42,473 bases of DNA, taken from positions 1 through 42,473 of the forward strand of contig CALWAU010000086.1 of NCBI GenBank assembly GCA_944375795.1, written 5' to 3'. Within the stretch, counting starts at the first letter, position 1. The number at the start of each line of letters is the position of its first letter. The position numbers were made by a program, and so were the translations under genes. The notes beneath the pieces are model-generated. The model did no database searches. It had not been told where the DNA came from and saw only the letters and a program-made list of their open reading frames with translations. This document shows positions 7,871 through 15,759 of the stretch, piece after piece. This DNA comes from an uncultured Clostridia bacterium (GTDB lineage: Bacteria > Bacillota > Clostridia > Christensenellales > Borkfalkiaceae).

Positions 7871-9082
7871 ATGTCCGTAAAAGAAAGATTTCTCGACTAT
7901 GTGAAAACCGACACCCAATCCGACCCCGAGACGGGGACGCACCCCAGCACAAAAAAACAGTTCGACCTCGCCGAAAAGCTGGCAAAGGAGCTGAAAGAGC
8001 TCGGCGCACAGGGGGTGAGCGTGGACGAGCACTGTTACGTCTACGCTTACCTGCCCGCCACCGCGGAGGGTCTGCCCGCGCTCGGCTTCATCTCTCACCT
8101 GGATACCGAACCCGTCTGCTCGGGCAAAGACGTCAAACCCGCCTGCGTGCCCTATAAGGGCGGAGACGTCCGACTCGCAAACGGGAAAATTCTCTCCGAA
8201 AAGGAGTTTCCCGTCCTGAAAAATTACGTCGGACAGGAACTTATCGTCACGGGAGGCGACACCCTGCTCGGCGCGGACGACAAGGCGGGGATCGCGGAAA
8301 TCATGACCGCCGCCGAATACCTGGCCGCCCATCCCGAAATCAAAAGAGGCAAAATCGGCATCGCCTTTACGCCGGACGAAGAGATAGGCGAAGGCGCGTC
8401 CCTGTTCGACGTCAAAAAATTCGGCTGCGATTTCGCGTATACCGTAGACGGAGAAGAAATCGGGGAACTCGGCTATGAGACCTTCAACGCCGCCGAGGCG
8501 ACGCTGACGCTGACGGGGAAGAACATTCACCCGGGAAGCGCCAAGGGAAAAATGATCAACTGCGCCGTGCTCGCGGGGGAATTTCTCGCCGCGCTCCCCG
8601 CGGACCAGACGCCCGCGACGACCGAGGGAAGGGAGGGCTTCTTCCACGTCGAAAGCATACGGGCGGAGGTGGAACGGGGAGAGATCAAACTGATTATCCG
8701 CGACCACGACGCAGACAAATTCTCCCGAAAAAAGGCGTATCTCTCGCAAGTGACCGAAAATCTGCAAAAGAAATACGGCGAAAGCTCGGCGCGGCTGGAA
8801 ATCCGCGACCAATACCGCAACTGTCTGGAAAAAATCAGGGAGCATTTCCACCTCGTCGAAAACGCGCGCACCGCGTTTGCGCGGGCGGGAATAACGCCCA
8901 TAGAAGAACCCGTGCGCGGAGGCACGGACGGCTGCACCCTCTCCTTCATGGGCCTGCCCTGCCCCAATCTCTTTACGGGCGGGCACAACGCCCATTCGGT
9001 CCTGGAATTTATCCCCGTCCCCTCCATGGAAAAGGCGGTAGAGGTCATCGTAAACCTCGCAAAAATTTACGGCGGCAACTGA
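7871..9082 (+). CDS. pepT: peptidase T (tripeptide aminopeptidase)
   Basis: A 403-aa cytosolic M20B zinc peptidase that removes the N-terminal residue from tripeptides. Start at the ATG at 7871 is fixed by AAAGGAGGCAGCC just upstream. Di-zinc site motifs are present in order: H76 and D78 in FISHLDTEP, D136 in GADDKAG, the catalytic glutamate in PDEEIGEG near 169-175, Asp in YTVDGEE, and the C-terminal His in GGHNAHS. Length matches the family (about 405-410). Monocistronic with its own promoter and a shared convergent terminator. Confidence 0.95.
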   Translation: MSVKERFLDYVKTDTQSDPETGTHPSTKKQFDLAEKLAKELKELGAQGVSVDEHCYVYAYLPATAEGLPALGFISHLDTEPVCSGKDVKPACVPYKGGDVRLANGKILSEKEFPVLKNYVGQELIVTGGDTLLGADDKAGIAEIMTAAEYLAAHPEIKRGKIGIAFTPDEEIGEGASLFDVKKFGCDFAYTVDGEEIGELGYETFNAAEATLTLTGKNIHPGSAKGKMINCAVLAGEFLAALPADQTPATTEGREGFFHVESIRAEVERGEIKLIIRDHDADKFSRKKAYLSQVTENLQKKYGESSARLEIRDQYRNCLEKIREHFHLVENARTAFARAGITPIEEPVRGGTDGCTLSFMGLPCPNLFTGGHNAHSVLEFIPVPSMEKAVEVIVNLAKIYGGN

Positions 9083-9124
9083 CCGCCGGTTTCGGCAGGC
9101 AAAGATTTGACGGGCGAAAACATT

Positions 9125-9163
9125 GAAGGGAGCCGTGCGGAAAATTCCGCACGGCTCCCCTTC
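9125..9163. terminator. bidirectional terminator between pepT and the aldo/keto reductase
   Basis: A perfect 15-bp stem (9128-9142 with 9145-9159) can be extended by GAA/TTC. It lies between converging stop codons. T-tracts are modest (CTTCTTCC on the plus strand). Confidence 0.75.
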
Positions 9164-9182
9164 TTCCCGATGCAAACGCCGC

Positions 9183-10103
9183 TCAGGGCAAGACCTTGCC
9201 CGTAGAGCGATATAATCCGTACCATTCTTCGCGCGTGAGCAGGATATCCGCGCCCTTGCACAGCGCCCGCAGCCTTTCCGCGTCCGTCGTGCCCGCGACG
9301 ACCTGCATCCCCGCGGGATGCCGCAGGATCCACGCTGCCGCGACGGCGGCGGGCGTACAGCCGTATTTTTCCGCCAGCCTCCCGAGCTCTGCATTGAGCG
9401 CGGGGAACTTGTCGCTGCCGACGAAAATCCCCTCGAAAAAGCCGTAATTGAGGGGAGACCACGCCTGCACCGTTATCCCGTTGAGACGGCAGAAATCCAG
9501 AACATCCCCGCCGCGGCGGACGGCTTCCGCATTGTACATATTGACGTTGAGCCCCTCGTCCACCATGTCCGCGTGCATGAGGGAAAATTGCAGCTGATTG
9601 GCGATGAGCTCAACCCTGCCCCGCATCAACAACTGCATCTGAAGGGCGGAAAAATTACTGACGCCGAAAAAGCGGACCTTTCCGGAACGGTGCAGTTTCT
9701 CGAAAGCGGACAGCACTTCCTCCGGCTCCATCAGCGCGTCGGGACGGTGGAGAAGAAGGATGTCCAGATAGTCGGTATGCAGCCGTTTCAGAATCCCCTC
9801 CGCCGCGGAAAGGATATATTCCCCGGAAAAATCGTACATCCCCTCGCCGCTGCGAATGCCGCATTTGGATTGCAGCACGATTTTTTCGCGGGGAAGTTTC
9901 AGGGCCTTCGCGGCCCGCGCAAACTTCCGTTCGCTCTCGCCGTCCGCGTAAATATCCGCATGGTCAAACATATCGACGCCAGCGTCCAGCGCGGCCGCAA
10001 GGAGCTCCTCCGCGTTTTTGTCCGACTTCCCGCCCAGGCGCATGCAGCCGAGCACGATGCGGGAAGCCTCCGGGCCCGTTCTTCCAAGTTTTCCGTATTT
10101 CAT
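9183..10103 (-). CDS. aldo/keto reductase
   Basis: A 306-aa (beta/alpha)8 NADPH-dependent oxidoreductase. The catalytic tetrad is visible as D47 and Y52 in FDHADIYA, K80 in LQSK and H119 in LLLHRPD. The N-terminus MKYGKLGRTG and the C-terminal cofactor region VAGTTDAERLRA are typical of the YdhF/AKR11-like groups. It lies 18 bases downstream of pgmB on the same strand, suggesting co-transcription. The substrate is unknown. Confidence 0.92.
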   Translation of the reverse strand: MKYGKLGRTGPEASRIVLGCMRLGGKSDKNAEELLAAALDAGVDMFDHADIYADGESERKFARAAKALKLPREKIVLQSKCGIRSGEGMYDFSGEYILSAAEGILKRLHTDYLDILLLHRPDALMEPEEVLSAFEKLHRSGKVRFFGVSNFSALQMQLLMRGRVELIANQLQFSLMHADMVDEGLNVNMYNAEAVRRGGDVLDFCRLNGITVQAWSPLNYGFFEGIFVGSDKFPALNAELGRLAEKYGCTPAAVAAAWILRHPAGMQVVAGTTDAERLRALCKGADILLTREEWYGLYRSTGKVLP

Positions 10104-10121
10104 CGCCCTATCTCCGCCCGC

Positions 10122-10754
10122 TTACAAAGACAGAATGTCGCTGAGCTTTTCCAGCTTGTAATCGGCCTTATCGTAAGAGGCCGCGGCGCCGATCCCCGCC
10201 GTCGCAAAGCCGCCCGCCACCCCGGCGTCGATGCCGGAAAGGGCGTCCTCCACGACCAGGCACTCCGCAGGGGAAAGGCCCAGACGCTCCGCCGCTTTGA
10301 GGAATACCTCGAGATCGGGCTTGGACTTTTCCAGCCCGTTTCCGTCGGAGACCGCATCAAACATCTCGTCCAGACCGATCCGCTCGAGAATGAGAGGCGC
10401 GTTTTTGCTGGAGGAGCCCACGGCGATTCTGACGCCGCGTTCCTTCAGCGTTTTCAGCGTATTGCGCACGTCGTCGCTGACGTCCTTTTCGCTCATCTGA
10501 CGCAGGGAATCCGCATAAATCGCGTTCTTTTCCGCCGCGAACGCCTCTTTCTCGACGACGGAATACTCCCGGTCCGCCCGCTCGAGCAGAATATCGAGAC
10601 TGTCCATGCGGGAAACGCCGCGCATGCGGTTGTTGATTTCCCGGTCGAAATAAATGTTGAGCCGGTCCGCAAGCGCCTTCCAGGCGAGATAATGCAGCTC
10701 GTCCGTAAAACAGATGACGCCGTCCAGATCGAATATGACCCCTTTATAGTTCAT
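10122..10754 (-). CDS. pgmB: beta-phosphoglucomutase (HAD family)
   Basis: A 210-aa HAD-superfamily phosphomutase converting beta-glucose 1-phosphate to glucose 6-phosphate. The phospho-nucleophile motif FDLDGVI puts D9 (nucleophile) and D11 (acid/base). The cap residues HYLAWKALAD, the GSSSKNA motif II, the motif III lysine in LEKSKPD and the VEDALSG motif IV are all in order. ATG at 10754 has ACGGAGG upstream. The enzyme normally serves maltose, trehalose or kojibiose phosphorolysis, but no phosphorylase gene lies in this window. Confidence 0.9.
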   Translation of the reverse strand: MNYKGVIFDLDGVICFTDELHYLAWKALADRLNIYFDREINNRMRGVSRMDSLDILLERADREYSVVEKEAFAAEKNAIYADSLRQMSEKDVSDDVRNTLKTLKERGVRIAVGSSSKNAPLILERIGLDEMFDAVSDGNGLEKSKPDLEVFLKAAERLGLSPAECLVVEDALSGIDAGVAGGFATAGIGAAASYDKADYKLEKLSDILSL

Positions 10755-10793
10755 GAGAATACCTCCGTATCATTGACTTTTTCGTCCCCGCGC

Positions 10794-11750
10794 TCAAAGG
10801 GAAATCGAGCCGAGCTTGCGCCAGGCGCCCGAAAGCCCCGTCTGCTCGAATACCCGCTTCATCGCAAACGCGGGCAAAACGACGCGCAGATCGTCCACCT
10901 CCCGCTCCACGCGGGAAAGGAAGGCGGAAAACTCCTTCGGGGGGAGCATGTATTTGAATACCAGCACCAAAGAGAGAAAATCGCAGCGGCCGTATTTATA
11001 TCTGCCGTCCGCAAAGCGCGGCACCTGGATACGGCGAAAGACGGAAAGACTGTCGGAGAGGCGCACGGCGGGCAGACGGGCGCAATATACCCGTTCCCCG
11101 TGCGCGGCGATGTTTCTGAACCCCACCGCGATCTCCGCCATATTGCACAGCGTTTTGCCGCTCATGCGGTATTCCGCGGCGATCTCCCCGCGGTCCTCCG
11201 GCTTCATCAGCTCGAGAAACCGGCAGGTGTTGCCGAAGCTCAGCGCCCGCACGAGCGCCCAAAGGGGCACGTGCCCGTATACCTCGGCGTTGTGCGCGAT
11301 ATAGTCCCGATAGCTGGCCTTCCCCTCCCGCACGCTGTCCGAGAGGACCTCCCGACAGGCGGCGATCAGCCAGCGGACGTTTCCCTTTTCGGCGGGGTCG
11401 TCCGTGAAATTTTTCTCCGCGAGATACTCGTTTTCCCGCACGCCGTAAAGGCGGCTGAACGTGTCCGCGACAAGGGCTTTGAGATTGCACTCCACCCCCT
11501 GCGTGTACTCGTACACGATGCCGCGAAGGTGCTTGTCGAAATCGTAGAGCGCCTCGATGTGCTCGAAGCGGACGCCGCGGACATACCGCTTGTTCTTATC
11601 CTTGAAAAGGCGGTTGTAACCGACGGCAAAATTGTAATACCCCTCCCATTTCAGGCGCGCGGCGGCCGCCCGTTCGTCCCCGACGTCGAGCCCGTCCCGC
11701 TTCAGCTTCTCTATCTGCTGCCCGTAAGTGAGGTATACCTTTTCTCCCAT
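10794..11750 (-). CDS. AbiF/Abi_2 family HEPN protein
   Basis: A 318-aa protein of the Abi_2 (AbiD/AbiF) family. It has the family N-terminus YLTYGQQIEKLKRDGL, a GYYNFAVGY element near 37-45, the diagnostic VPLWALVRALSFGNTCRF at 161-178, and a HEPN RNase signature R212-x4-H217 (RNIAAH). Such proteins abort phage infection by RNA cleavage and are related to the HEPN domains of Cas13. The ATG at 11750 is preferred over a TTG at 11795 that lies inside a terminator's T run, though no strong ribosome binding site precedes it. pgmB lies 39 bases downstream in the same direction. A strong promoter and a terminated leader RNA precede the gene. Confidence 0.85.
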   Translation of the reverse strand: MGEKVYLTYGQQIEKLKRDGLDVGDERAAAARLKWEGYYNFAVGYNRLFKDKNKRYVRGVRFEHIEALYDFDKHLRGIVYEYTQGVECNLKALVADTFSRLYGVRENEYLAEKNFTDDPAEKGNVRWLIAACREVLSDSVREGKASYRDYIAHNAEVYGHVPLWALVRALSFGNTCRFLELMKPEDRGEIAAEYRMSGKTLCNMAEIAVGFRNIAAHGERVYCARLPAVRLSDSLSVFRRIQVPRFADGRYKYGRCDFLSLVLVFKYMLPPKEFSAFLSRVEREVDDLRVVLPAFAMKRVFEQTGLSGAWRKLGSISL

Positions 11751-11793
11751 ATCGCCGTTCCGCGCGCGAAACTTCCGGCGCGGCCATCCTTTC

Positions 11794-11867
11794 AAAAAAA
11801 CGGAGACCCCATAAATGAAGCCTCCTCCGTCCCCGACGAAACGCCCGTCCCTTCGGGGATCCTCCGT
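11794..11867 (-). ncRNA. candidate structured leader RNA / ncRNA antitoxin of the AbiF gene
   Basis: From a TTGACA/TAATAT promoter a ~74-nt RNA would start near 11867 and end at an intrinsic terminator: ACGGAG (11830-11825) pairs with CTCCGT (11805-11800), followed by T7 (11800-11794). An upstream stem pairs TCCCCGA with TCGGGGA. The segment ACGGAGGA occurs twice, near 11866-11859 and at 11830-11823, so the terminator's 3' arm could pair with either copy. AbiF transcription requires read-through. The layout (promoter, short structured RNA, terminator, HEPN toxin) resembles RNA-antitoxin systems, which is inference. Confidence 0.55.
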
Positions 11868-11873
11868 ATCTTT

Positions 11874-11902
11874 ATATTATCACAGTTTTTTCCTTTTGTC
11901 AA
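11874..11902 (-). promoter_or_regulatory. consensus sigma-A promoter upstream of the AbiF leader RNA
   Basis: Minus strand TTGACA (11902-11897), 17-base spacer, TAATAT (11879-11874). Stronger than most promoters in the window. Confidence 0.85.
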
Positions 11903-12186
11903 TACTTTTGCGGCTTTTTTTGTTTTTTCGGCACATCCGCGCCGGACCCGCCCGCCCCGACAAAAATATTTTCCGGATTTCCGGGGAAAATTATTTGTAT
12001 ATCTCCTTCCGTATCCTCTGCCCTGCCCCGGCGACCCCTCGGTTTTCCCTCGGCGGCCAAAACGCTTTCGGTTTCAAGGGCGCCGTTTTTCCCTACGAAT
12101 AATGTATTCCCGTGCGGGCGCAAAAAGAACACTTCGGCCGGGAATCCCGCACGCGGCGCGGGCGACGCGCGCCAAAAATCAGACAG
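11903..12186. other. intergenic region downstream of the YigZ gene
   Basis: About 280 bases without a supported gene. GTGCGGG near 12112-12118 and CCCGCAC near 12147-12153 can pair and might help end the YigZ transcript, but no clean T tract follows. The remainder shows nothing I can name. Confidence 0.35.
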
Positions 12187-12819
12187 TCAAAGGCGAAACG
12201 CGCCGTAATGCTCCCCTTTGCGCGAAATTTCCGCCCTGCCGTTCAGATAGTCGACGAGCGCCGCCTCAAAGCCGTCCGCCTCCGATTTTTTCACTTCGAG
12301 CAAAAAGCGCACTTTTTGCCCGTAATCGCAGGAAAGAAGGGAGCAGGGATGCGACGAAATAAATTTTCGCACGGCGTCCGCGCTCGGGTAATCCGCCGCG
12401 ATCTCCATTTCCGTGCACATTTCCAGAGAGCGGATATCCGCCCCCGCGAGGTTTTCGGCCGCGGAGGAGGAATAGGCGCGGACCAGCCCGCCCGCGCCCA
12501 GCTTGACGCCGCCGAAATAGCGCACCACGGCGACGGCCGTTTCGTACAGGCCCTTGTTTCTGATGACTTCCAGAATGGGCATGCCCGCCGTGCCCTGCGG
12601 CTCGCCGTCGTCCGAAAAACGCTGCAAATTGCCCGATTTGTCGGCGACGAACGCATAACAGCAATGGGTGGCGAGAGAGTGCTTCTTGCGGATTTCCGAA
12701 AGGAAAGCGCGCGCCTCCCCCTCGCTCTCCGCGTGCGCGGAAAAGGCGATAAAACGGGATCTTTCGATGATTTTTTCGCTTTCGTGCCGCCCAAAGACGG
12801 TAAGAACGGGTTTATCCAT
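12187..12819 (-). CDS. yigZ: YigZ/IMPACT family protein
   Basis: A 210-aa protein of the YigZ family (UPF0029 N-terminal plus DUF1949 C-terminal). The conserved block runs THCCYAFV, then FSDDGEPQGTAGMPIL near 68-83, then VVRYFGGVKLGAGGLVRAY near 98-116. The C-terminal ferredoxin-like domain follows from about 135. The bacterial function is unresolved; eukaryotic IMPACT regulates translation through GCN1/GCN2. It sits 79 bases downstream of tyrS on the same strand and is probably co-transcribed with it. Confidence 0.93.
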   Translation of the reverse strand: MDKPVLTVFGRHESEKIIERSRFIAFSAHAESEGEARAFLSEIRKKHSLATHCCYAFVADKSGNLQRFSDDGEPQGTAGMPILEVIRNKGLYETAVAVVRYFGGVKLGAGGLVRAYSSSAAENLAGADIRSLEMCTEMEIAADYPSADAVRKFISSHPCSLLSCDYGQKVRFLLEVKKSEADGFEAALVDYLNGRAEISRKGEHYGAFRL

Positions 12820-12898
12820 ATCCGACGCGCGCCTCCCGCCGCAAAGTCCGTAAAATATCGCCGATACCGCCGTTCGAAAAAATCGACGGCAAAAAACG

Positions 12899-14095
12899 TC
12901 AGCCGACGACGATTTTTACGTGCACCTTTTTGCCCTTATGCAGCACAAACTCCGCCGCCGGAACGGGCATATTCACGTCCGTCACCTTCGTCTCGTCCAC
13001 GGAAACGCCGCCCTGCTCGATGAGCCGCCTCGCCTCCCCTTTGGACTTCGCTATCCCCGCCGCGACCATGGCGTCCACCACCGTCGCCGCGCCCTTCGCC
13101 TCCTTCACGGGCAGATCCGCTTCCGAACCGCCGAACGCCGCCTGCGCCTGGCTGCGCGCGATATCCGCCTTCTCTGCCCCGTGCACCTCTTTGGTGAGCT
13201 CGTAAGCGAGCACCTCCTTGGCGTGGTTGATGCGCTCGTCCTTATAGCGGCAGAGCTCCGCGATCTCTTCGAGGGACAGGAAAGTGAGCAGCTTCATGCA
13301 TTTTTCCACGTCCTCGTCCGCCGTGTTCCGCCAATACTGATAAAATTCGTACGGGCTGGTCTTGTTTTCGTCCAGCCAGACGGCGCCCTTTGCCGTCTTG
13401 CCCATCTTTTTCCCGTCCGAGGTGGTAAGCAGGGTAAAGGTCATAGCAAAAGCGGGCTTCTGCTCCTTGATGCGGATGAGGTTGGCGCCCGCGAGAATAT
13501 TGCTCCACTGGTCGTCCCCGCCCAGCTCCAGCGCGCAGCCGTATTTGCGGAAAAGTACGAGGAAATCGTACGCCTGCATCAGCATATAGTTGAATTCGAG
13601 AAAGGAAAGCCCCCGTTCCAGGCGCTGTTTGAAGCACTCCGCCGTCAGCATGCGGTTGACGGAGAAATGCGCGCCGATCTCCCGCAGGAAATCGACATAG
13701 TTGAGATCGAGCAGCCAATCGGCGTTGTCAACGATGACGGCGGCGTTTTCGCCCTCGAAGTCGATAAAGCGCGCCATCTGCTTTTTGAAACAGTCGACGT
13801 TGTGTTGCACCGTCTCCCGCGTCATCATGCTGCGCATGTCCGTCCTGCCCGAAGGGTCGCCGATCATGCCCGTGCCGCCGCCCACCAGCACGATGGGTTT
13901 ATGCCCCGCCTGCTGCATGTGGTGCATGGCGATGAGCTGCATGAAATGCCCCACGTGCAGGGAATCCGCCGTGGGATCGAAGCCGATGTAAAAGGGAACG
14001 CTCTCCTTCCCGAGCTTTTCGTACAGTTCTTCTTCGTACACCGTCTGTTTGATAAATCCCCTCGCGCGGAGGGTGTCCATAACGTTTACAGCCAT
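12899..14095 (-). CDS. tyrS: tyrosyl-tRNA synthetase
   Basis: A 398-aa class Ic aminoacyl-tRNA synthetase charging tRNA-Tyr. HIGH-type motif HVGH is at 47-50, the tyrosine/ATP-binding GDDQWSN segment at 193-199, KMSKS-type motif KMGKT at 230-234, and the C-terminal S4 RNA-binding domain from about 340 ([14 protein letters not shown]). Start ATG 14095 has AAAAGGAG upstream. A longer open frame extends 47 codons upstream, but it runs through the leader terminator and is not coding. The 5' leader contains a Tyr-rich leader peptide and an intrinsic terminator. I find no T-box motif. Confidence 0.97.
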   Translation of the reverse strand: MAVNVMDTLRARGFIKQTVYEEELYEKLGKESVPFYIGFDPTADSLHVGHFMQLIAMHHMQQAGHKPIVLVGGGTGMIGDPSGRTDMRSMMTRETVQHNVDCFKKQMARFIDFEGENAAVIVDNADWLLDLNYVDFLREIGAHFSVNRMLTAECFKQRLERGLSFLEFNYMLMQAYDFLVLFRKYGCALELGGDDQWSNILAGANLIRIKEQKPAFAMTFTLLTTSDGKKMGKTAKGAVWLDENKTSPYEFYQYWRNTADEDVEKCMKLLTFLSLEEIAELCRYKDERINHAKEVLAYELTKEVHGAEKADIARSQAQAAFGGSEADLPVKEAKGAATVVDAMVAAGIAKSKGEARRLIEQGGVSVDETKVTDVNMPVPAAEFVLHKGKKVHVKIVVG

Positions 14096-14149
14096 AAATT
14101 TCTCCTTTTCCCGTATTATTTTCCCAAGCGCCCCTCCCGACGGAGGGAC

Positions 14150-14182
14150 AAAAAAAACGGCCTGCGCATACGCAAACCGCCG
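14150..14182 (-). terminator. leader terminator (attenuator) upstream of tyrS
   Basis: Minus strand: CGGC (14182-14179) pairs with GCCG (14161-14158), inner TGCG with CGCA, TATG loop, then T8 (14157-14150). It lies 24 bases after the leader-peptide stop codon and 55 bases ahead of the tyrS start, so it can only act as a regulated read-through point. Confidence 0.8.
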
Positions 14183-14205
14183 GTTTTTACAAAAATTCCG
14201 CGATT

Positions 14206-14289
14206 TTACGTACGGCAAACAAACGCACGGCCGCAATAGGCGTACGCGTAAATGAAATAACGTTCGTTTTCGCGAAAGAAATTTTTCAT
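14206..14289 (-). CDS. tyrosine-rich leader peptide of tyrS
   Basis: A 27-codon ORF starts [10 protein letters not shown] and continues [10 protein letters not shown]: four Tyr codons (positions 11, 14, 16, 18) within eight codons, ending at TAA 14208-14206. It lies between the tyrS promoter and the leader terminator. The arrangement is that of ribosome-mediated attenuation, where scarcity of charged tRNA-Tyr stalls the ribosome and prevents terminator formation. The promoter -10 box ends only ten bases before the ATG, so the mRNA would be nearly leaderless. No ribosome binding site is available from that start point, which is the main doubt. Confidence 0.6.
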   Translation of the reverse strand: MKNFFRENERYFIYAYAYCGRAFVCRT

Positions 14290-14298
14290 GATACGTTC

Positions 14299-14327
14299 AG
14301 TTTACACCCTTTTCGCGCATTTGTCAA
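14299..14327 (-). promoter_or_regulatory. sigma-A promoter of tyrS
   Basis: Minus strand TTGACA (14327-14322), 17-base spacer, TAAACT (14304-14299). The -35 box overlaps the stop codon of the upstream 79-aa ORF. Confidence 0.8.
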
Positions 14328-14563
14328 GCGTTTTGGACGAAAAAATCCCGACGCTGCCCGGCCGCGCCTTCCGCAGCCGCGATTTCCGCTTTTACGGCGG
14401 GCGCCGACGCGGCGGCGCACCCCTTCGCGAACAGCGAAACGGACAGCAGCGCCGCCAGCGCCTCCGCCTCCGACCGCCGCAGCCTCCGTTTCAACTCCGC
14501 ATTCATCTCCCGATGCAGCCTGTTTTCCCTCGACCAGAATCCGCCGCTCCCCGTCGCCGTCAT
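14324..14563 (-). CDS. uncharacterised 79-aa protein
   Basis: ATG at 14563 is preceded by AAAGGAGG at good spacing, the main support for this short ORF. Residues 11-33 are strongly basic (ENRLHREMNAELKRRLRRSE). Residues 34-63 are Ala-rich and helical, with one cysteine (FAKGCAAA). There is no signal peptide and no recognised domain. It is divergent from the WYL regulator gene, whose promoter region with inverted repeats lies between them, so it may be under that regulator's control. It could also be a non-functional ORF. Confidence 0.5.
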   Translation of the reverse strand: MTATGSGGFWSRENRLHREMNAELKRRLRRSEAEALAALLSVSLFAKGCAAASAPAVKAEIAAAEGAAGQRRDFFVQNA

Positions 14564-14626
14564 TTCGTCCGTCCTCCTTTCTTCCGTGTTTTTTTTATCT
14601 TATGCGCTATTTATAGCACATATAAC

Positions 14627-14664
14627 TTGACAACATCTGTCAACTTTTATAAAATAGTTGGCAG
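14627..14664 (+). promoter_or_regulatory. promoter of the WYL regulator with overlapping inverted repeats
   Basis: TTGACA (14627-14632), 17-base spacer, TAAAAT (14650-14655). Two inverted repeats overlap it: TTGACA N5 TGTCAA (14627-14643), covering the -35, and CTGTCAACT N10 AGTTGGCAG (14637-14645 with 14656-14664, one mismatch), spanning the -10. These look like operator half-sites for autoregulation by the adjacent HTH-WYL protein and may also control the divergent 79-aa ORF. Confidence 0.6.
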
Positions 14665-14679
14665 AAGGAGGAAAAAATT

Positions 14680-15609
14680 TTGAGATTTTCCATATTGCTC
14701 GACATTTTATTGGAACTTTTGTCCAAGCGCATGCTGACGGCGGCCTACCTCGCGGAAAAATACGGGATCTCCGCGCGGACGGTGTACCGATACATAGACA
14801 TTCTCTCGACGGCGGTACCCGTATGCGTCCGCTCGGGCCAGAACGGCGGCGTGTTTATTTCCGACTGCTACAAACTGCCCGTCAATTTCATGACCGAAGC
14901 GGAATACGAAGCGGCGATAGAGGCGCTCGGCGCGATGTATTCCCAGCTGCCCGAGGAAAGGTTTCTGGCGGCAAAGAGAAAGCTGTCCGCCCAGATCAAG
15001 ACGGAGGCGCGGGAACTGACGCTGGCGGGAAGCTCCGGCACCATTCTCGTGGACAGCGGCACCTGGGGAGATACCCGCCGCTTTTCGGACAAGCTGCGGC
15101 TGGTGGAGGAATGCATACGGGACTGCGCCGTGCTGGAAATCGATTACGACTCCCGCACGGGCGAGCATTCCCACCGCAAAACGGAACCGCACATGCTCGT
15201 GTACAAGCAGAACATCTGGTACGTATACGCCTTCTGCCGCAAACAGCGCGCCTTCCGCCTTTTCCGGCTGGGGAGGATAGGCGCGGCCGTGCTGACGGGC
15301 GAAAAATTCATCCGCCGTCCCTTCCGGCGGGAGGATATTCCGCTGGATTTCTGGACGAGGGAGACGGACGTCGCGGACGTGCGCCTGGAAGTGAGCAAAG
15401 AGGCGTTCGCCGACGTGCAGGATTGGCTGGGCGCGGAAAACCTGTACGAACTGAACGGGAAGCATTACGCCGACGTGCGTCTGCCCGACGACGATTGTCT
15501 CATCCGCAAGCTGGTGGGGCTGGGCGCGGGCGTCAAGGTACTTTCGCCGCAATCGGTGCGGGAAAGGGTGCGCGACGAGGCCGCGAAAATCGCCCGCCTT
15601 TACGAATAA
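14680..15609 (+). CDS. HTH-WYL domain transcriptional regulator
   Basis: A 309-aa protein with an HTH_11 winged helix at the N-terminus (LTAAYLAEKYGISARTVYRY), a linker helix region (70-130), a WYL ligand-sensing domain (about 130-215, with the EPHMLVYKQNIWYVYAFC strand block) and a C-terminal WCX extension. Members of the family respond to nucleic acids, nucleotides or small ligands. The start is TTG at 14680, placed seven bases after AAGGAGG; no ATG lies at a sensible position. Its own promoter carries two inverted repeats. Confidence 0.9.
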   Translation: MRFSILLDILLELLSKRMLTAAYLAEKYGISARTVYRYIDILSTAVPVCVRSGQNGGVFISDCYKLPVNFMTEAEYEAAIEALGAMYSQLPEERFLAAKRKLSAQIKTEARELTLAGSSGTILVDSGTWGDTRRFSDKLRLVEECIRDCAVLEIDYDSRTGEHSHRKTEPHMLVYKQNIWYVYAFCRKQRAFRLFRLGRIGAAVLTGEKFIRRPFRREDIPLDFWTRETDVADVRLEVSKEAFADVQDWLGAENLYELNGKHYADVRLPDDDCLIRKLVGLGAGVKVLSPQSVRERVRDEAAKIARLYE

Positions 15610-15759
15610 CTCCCCGTCTCTCCGACTATAATAATACGAGCCCTTTTGCAATCGGGAAAATACAAAAGCGCACGGAAAAGGTCGGAAAAAGCCGGAGAGA
15701 AGAAAATCCCGGCGCGGCGCCCGCCCTTTCCGACGCGCTTGACGGGAGGCCGGCGAGAC

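Noticed and set aside
9183..11750. AbiF, pgmB and AKR as a three-gene defence system
   Set aside because: They are co-oriented with short gaps, but pgmB and AKR are ordinary metabolic enzymes with no known defence role. Proximity alone is not enough.
9318..12362. 1014-codon plus-strand open frame across the AKR, pgmB, AbiF and YigZ genes
   Set aside because: It lies opposite four genes with clear family motifs, is Arg/Pro-rich, and has no ribosome binding site.
14096..14236. 47-codon N-terminal extension of TyrRS
   Set aside because: The extension would be translated through the intrinsic terminator and has no ribosome binding site. Normal TyrRS begins at 14095, behind AAAAGGAG.
14096..14327. 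T-box riboswitch upstream of tyrS
   Set aside because: I looked for the TGGNACCGCG T-box and stem I motifs and found none. The leader is short and has a Tyr-rich ORF instead.
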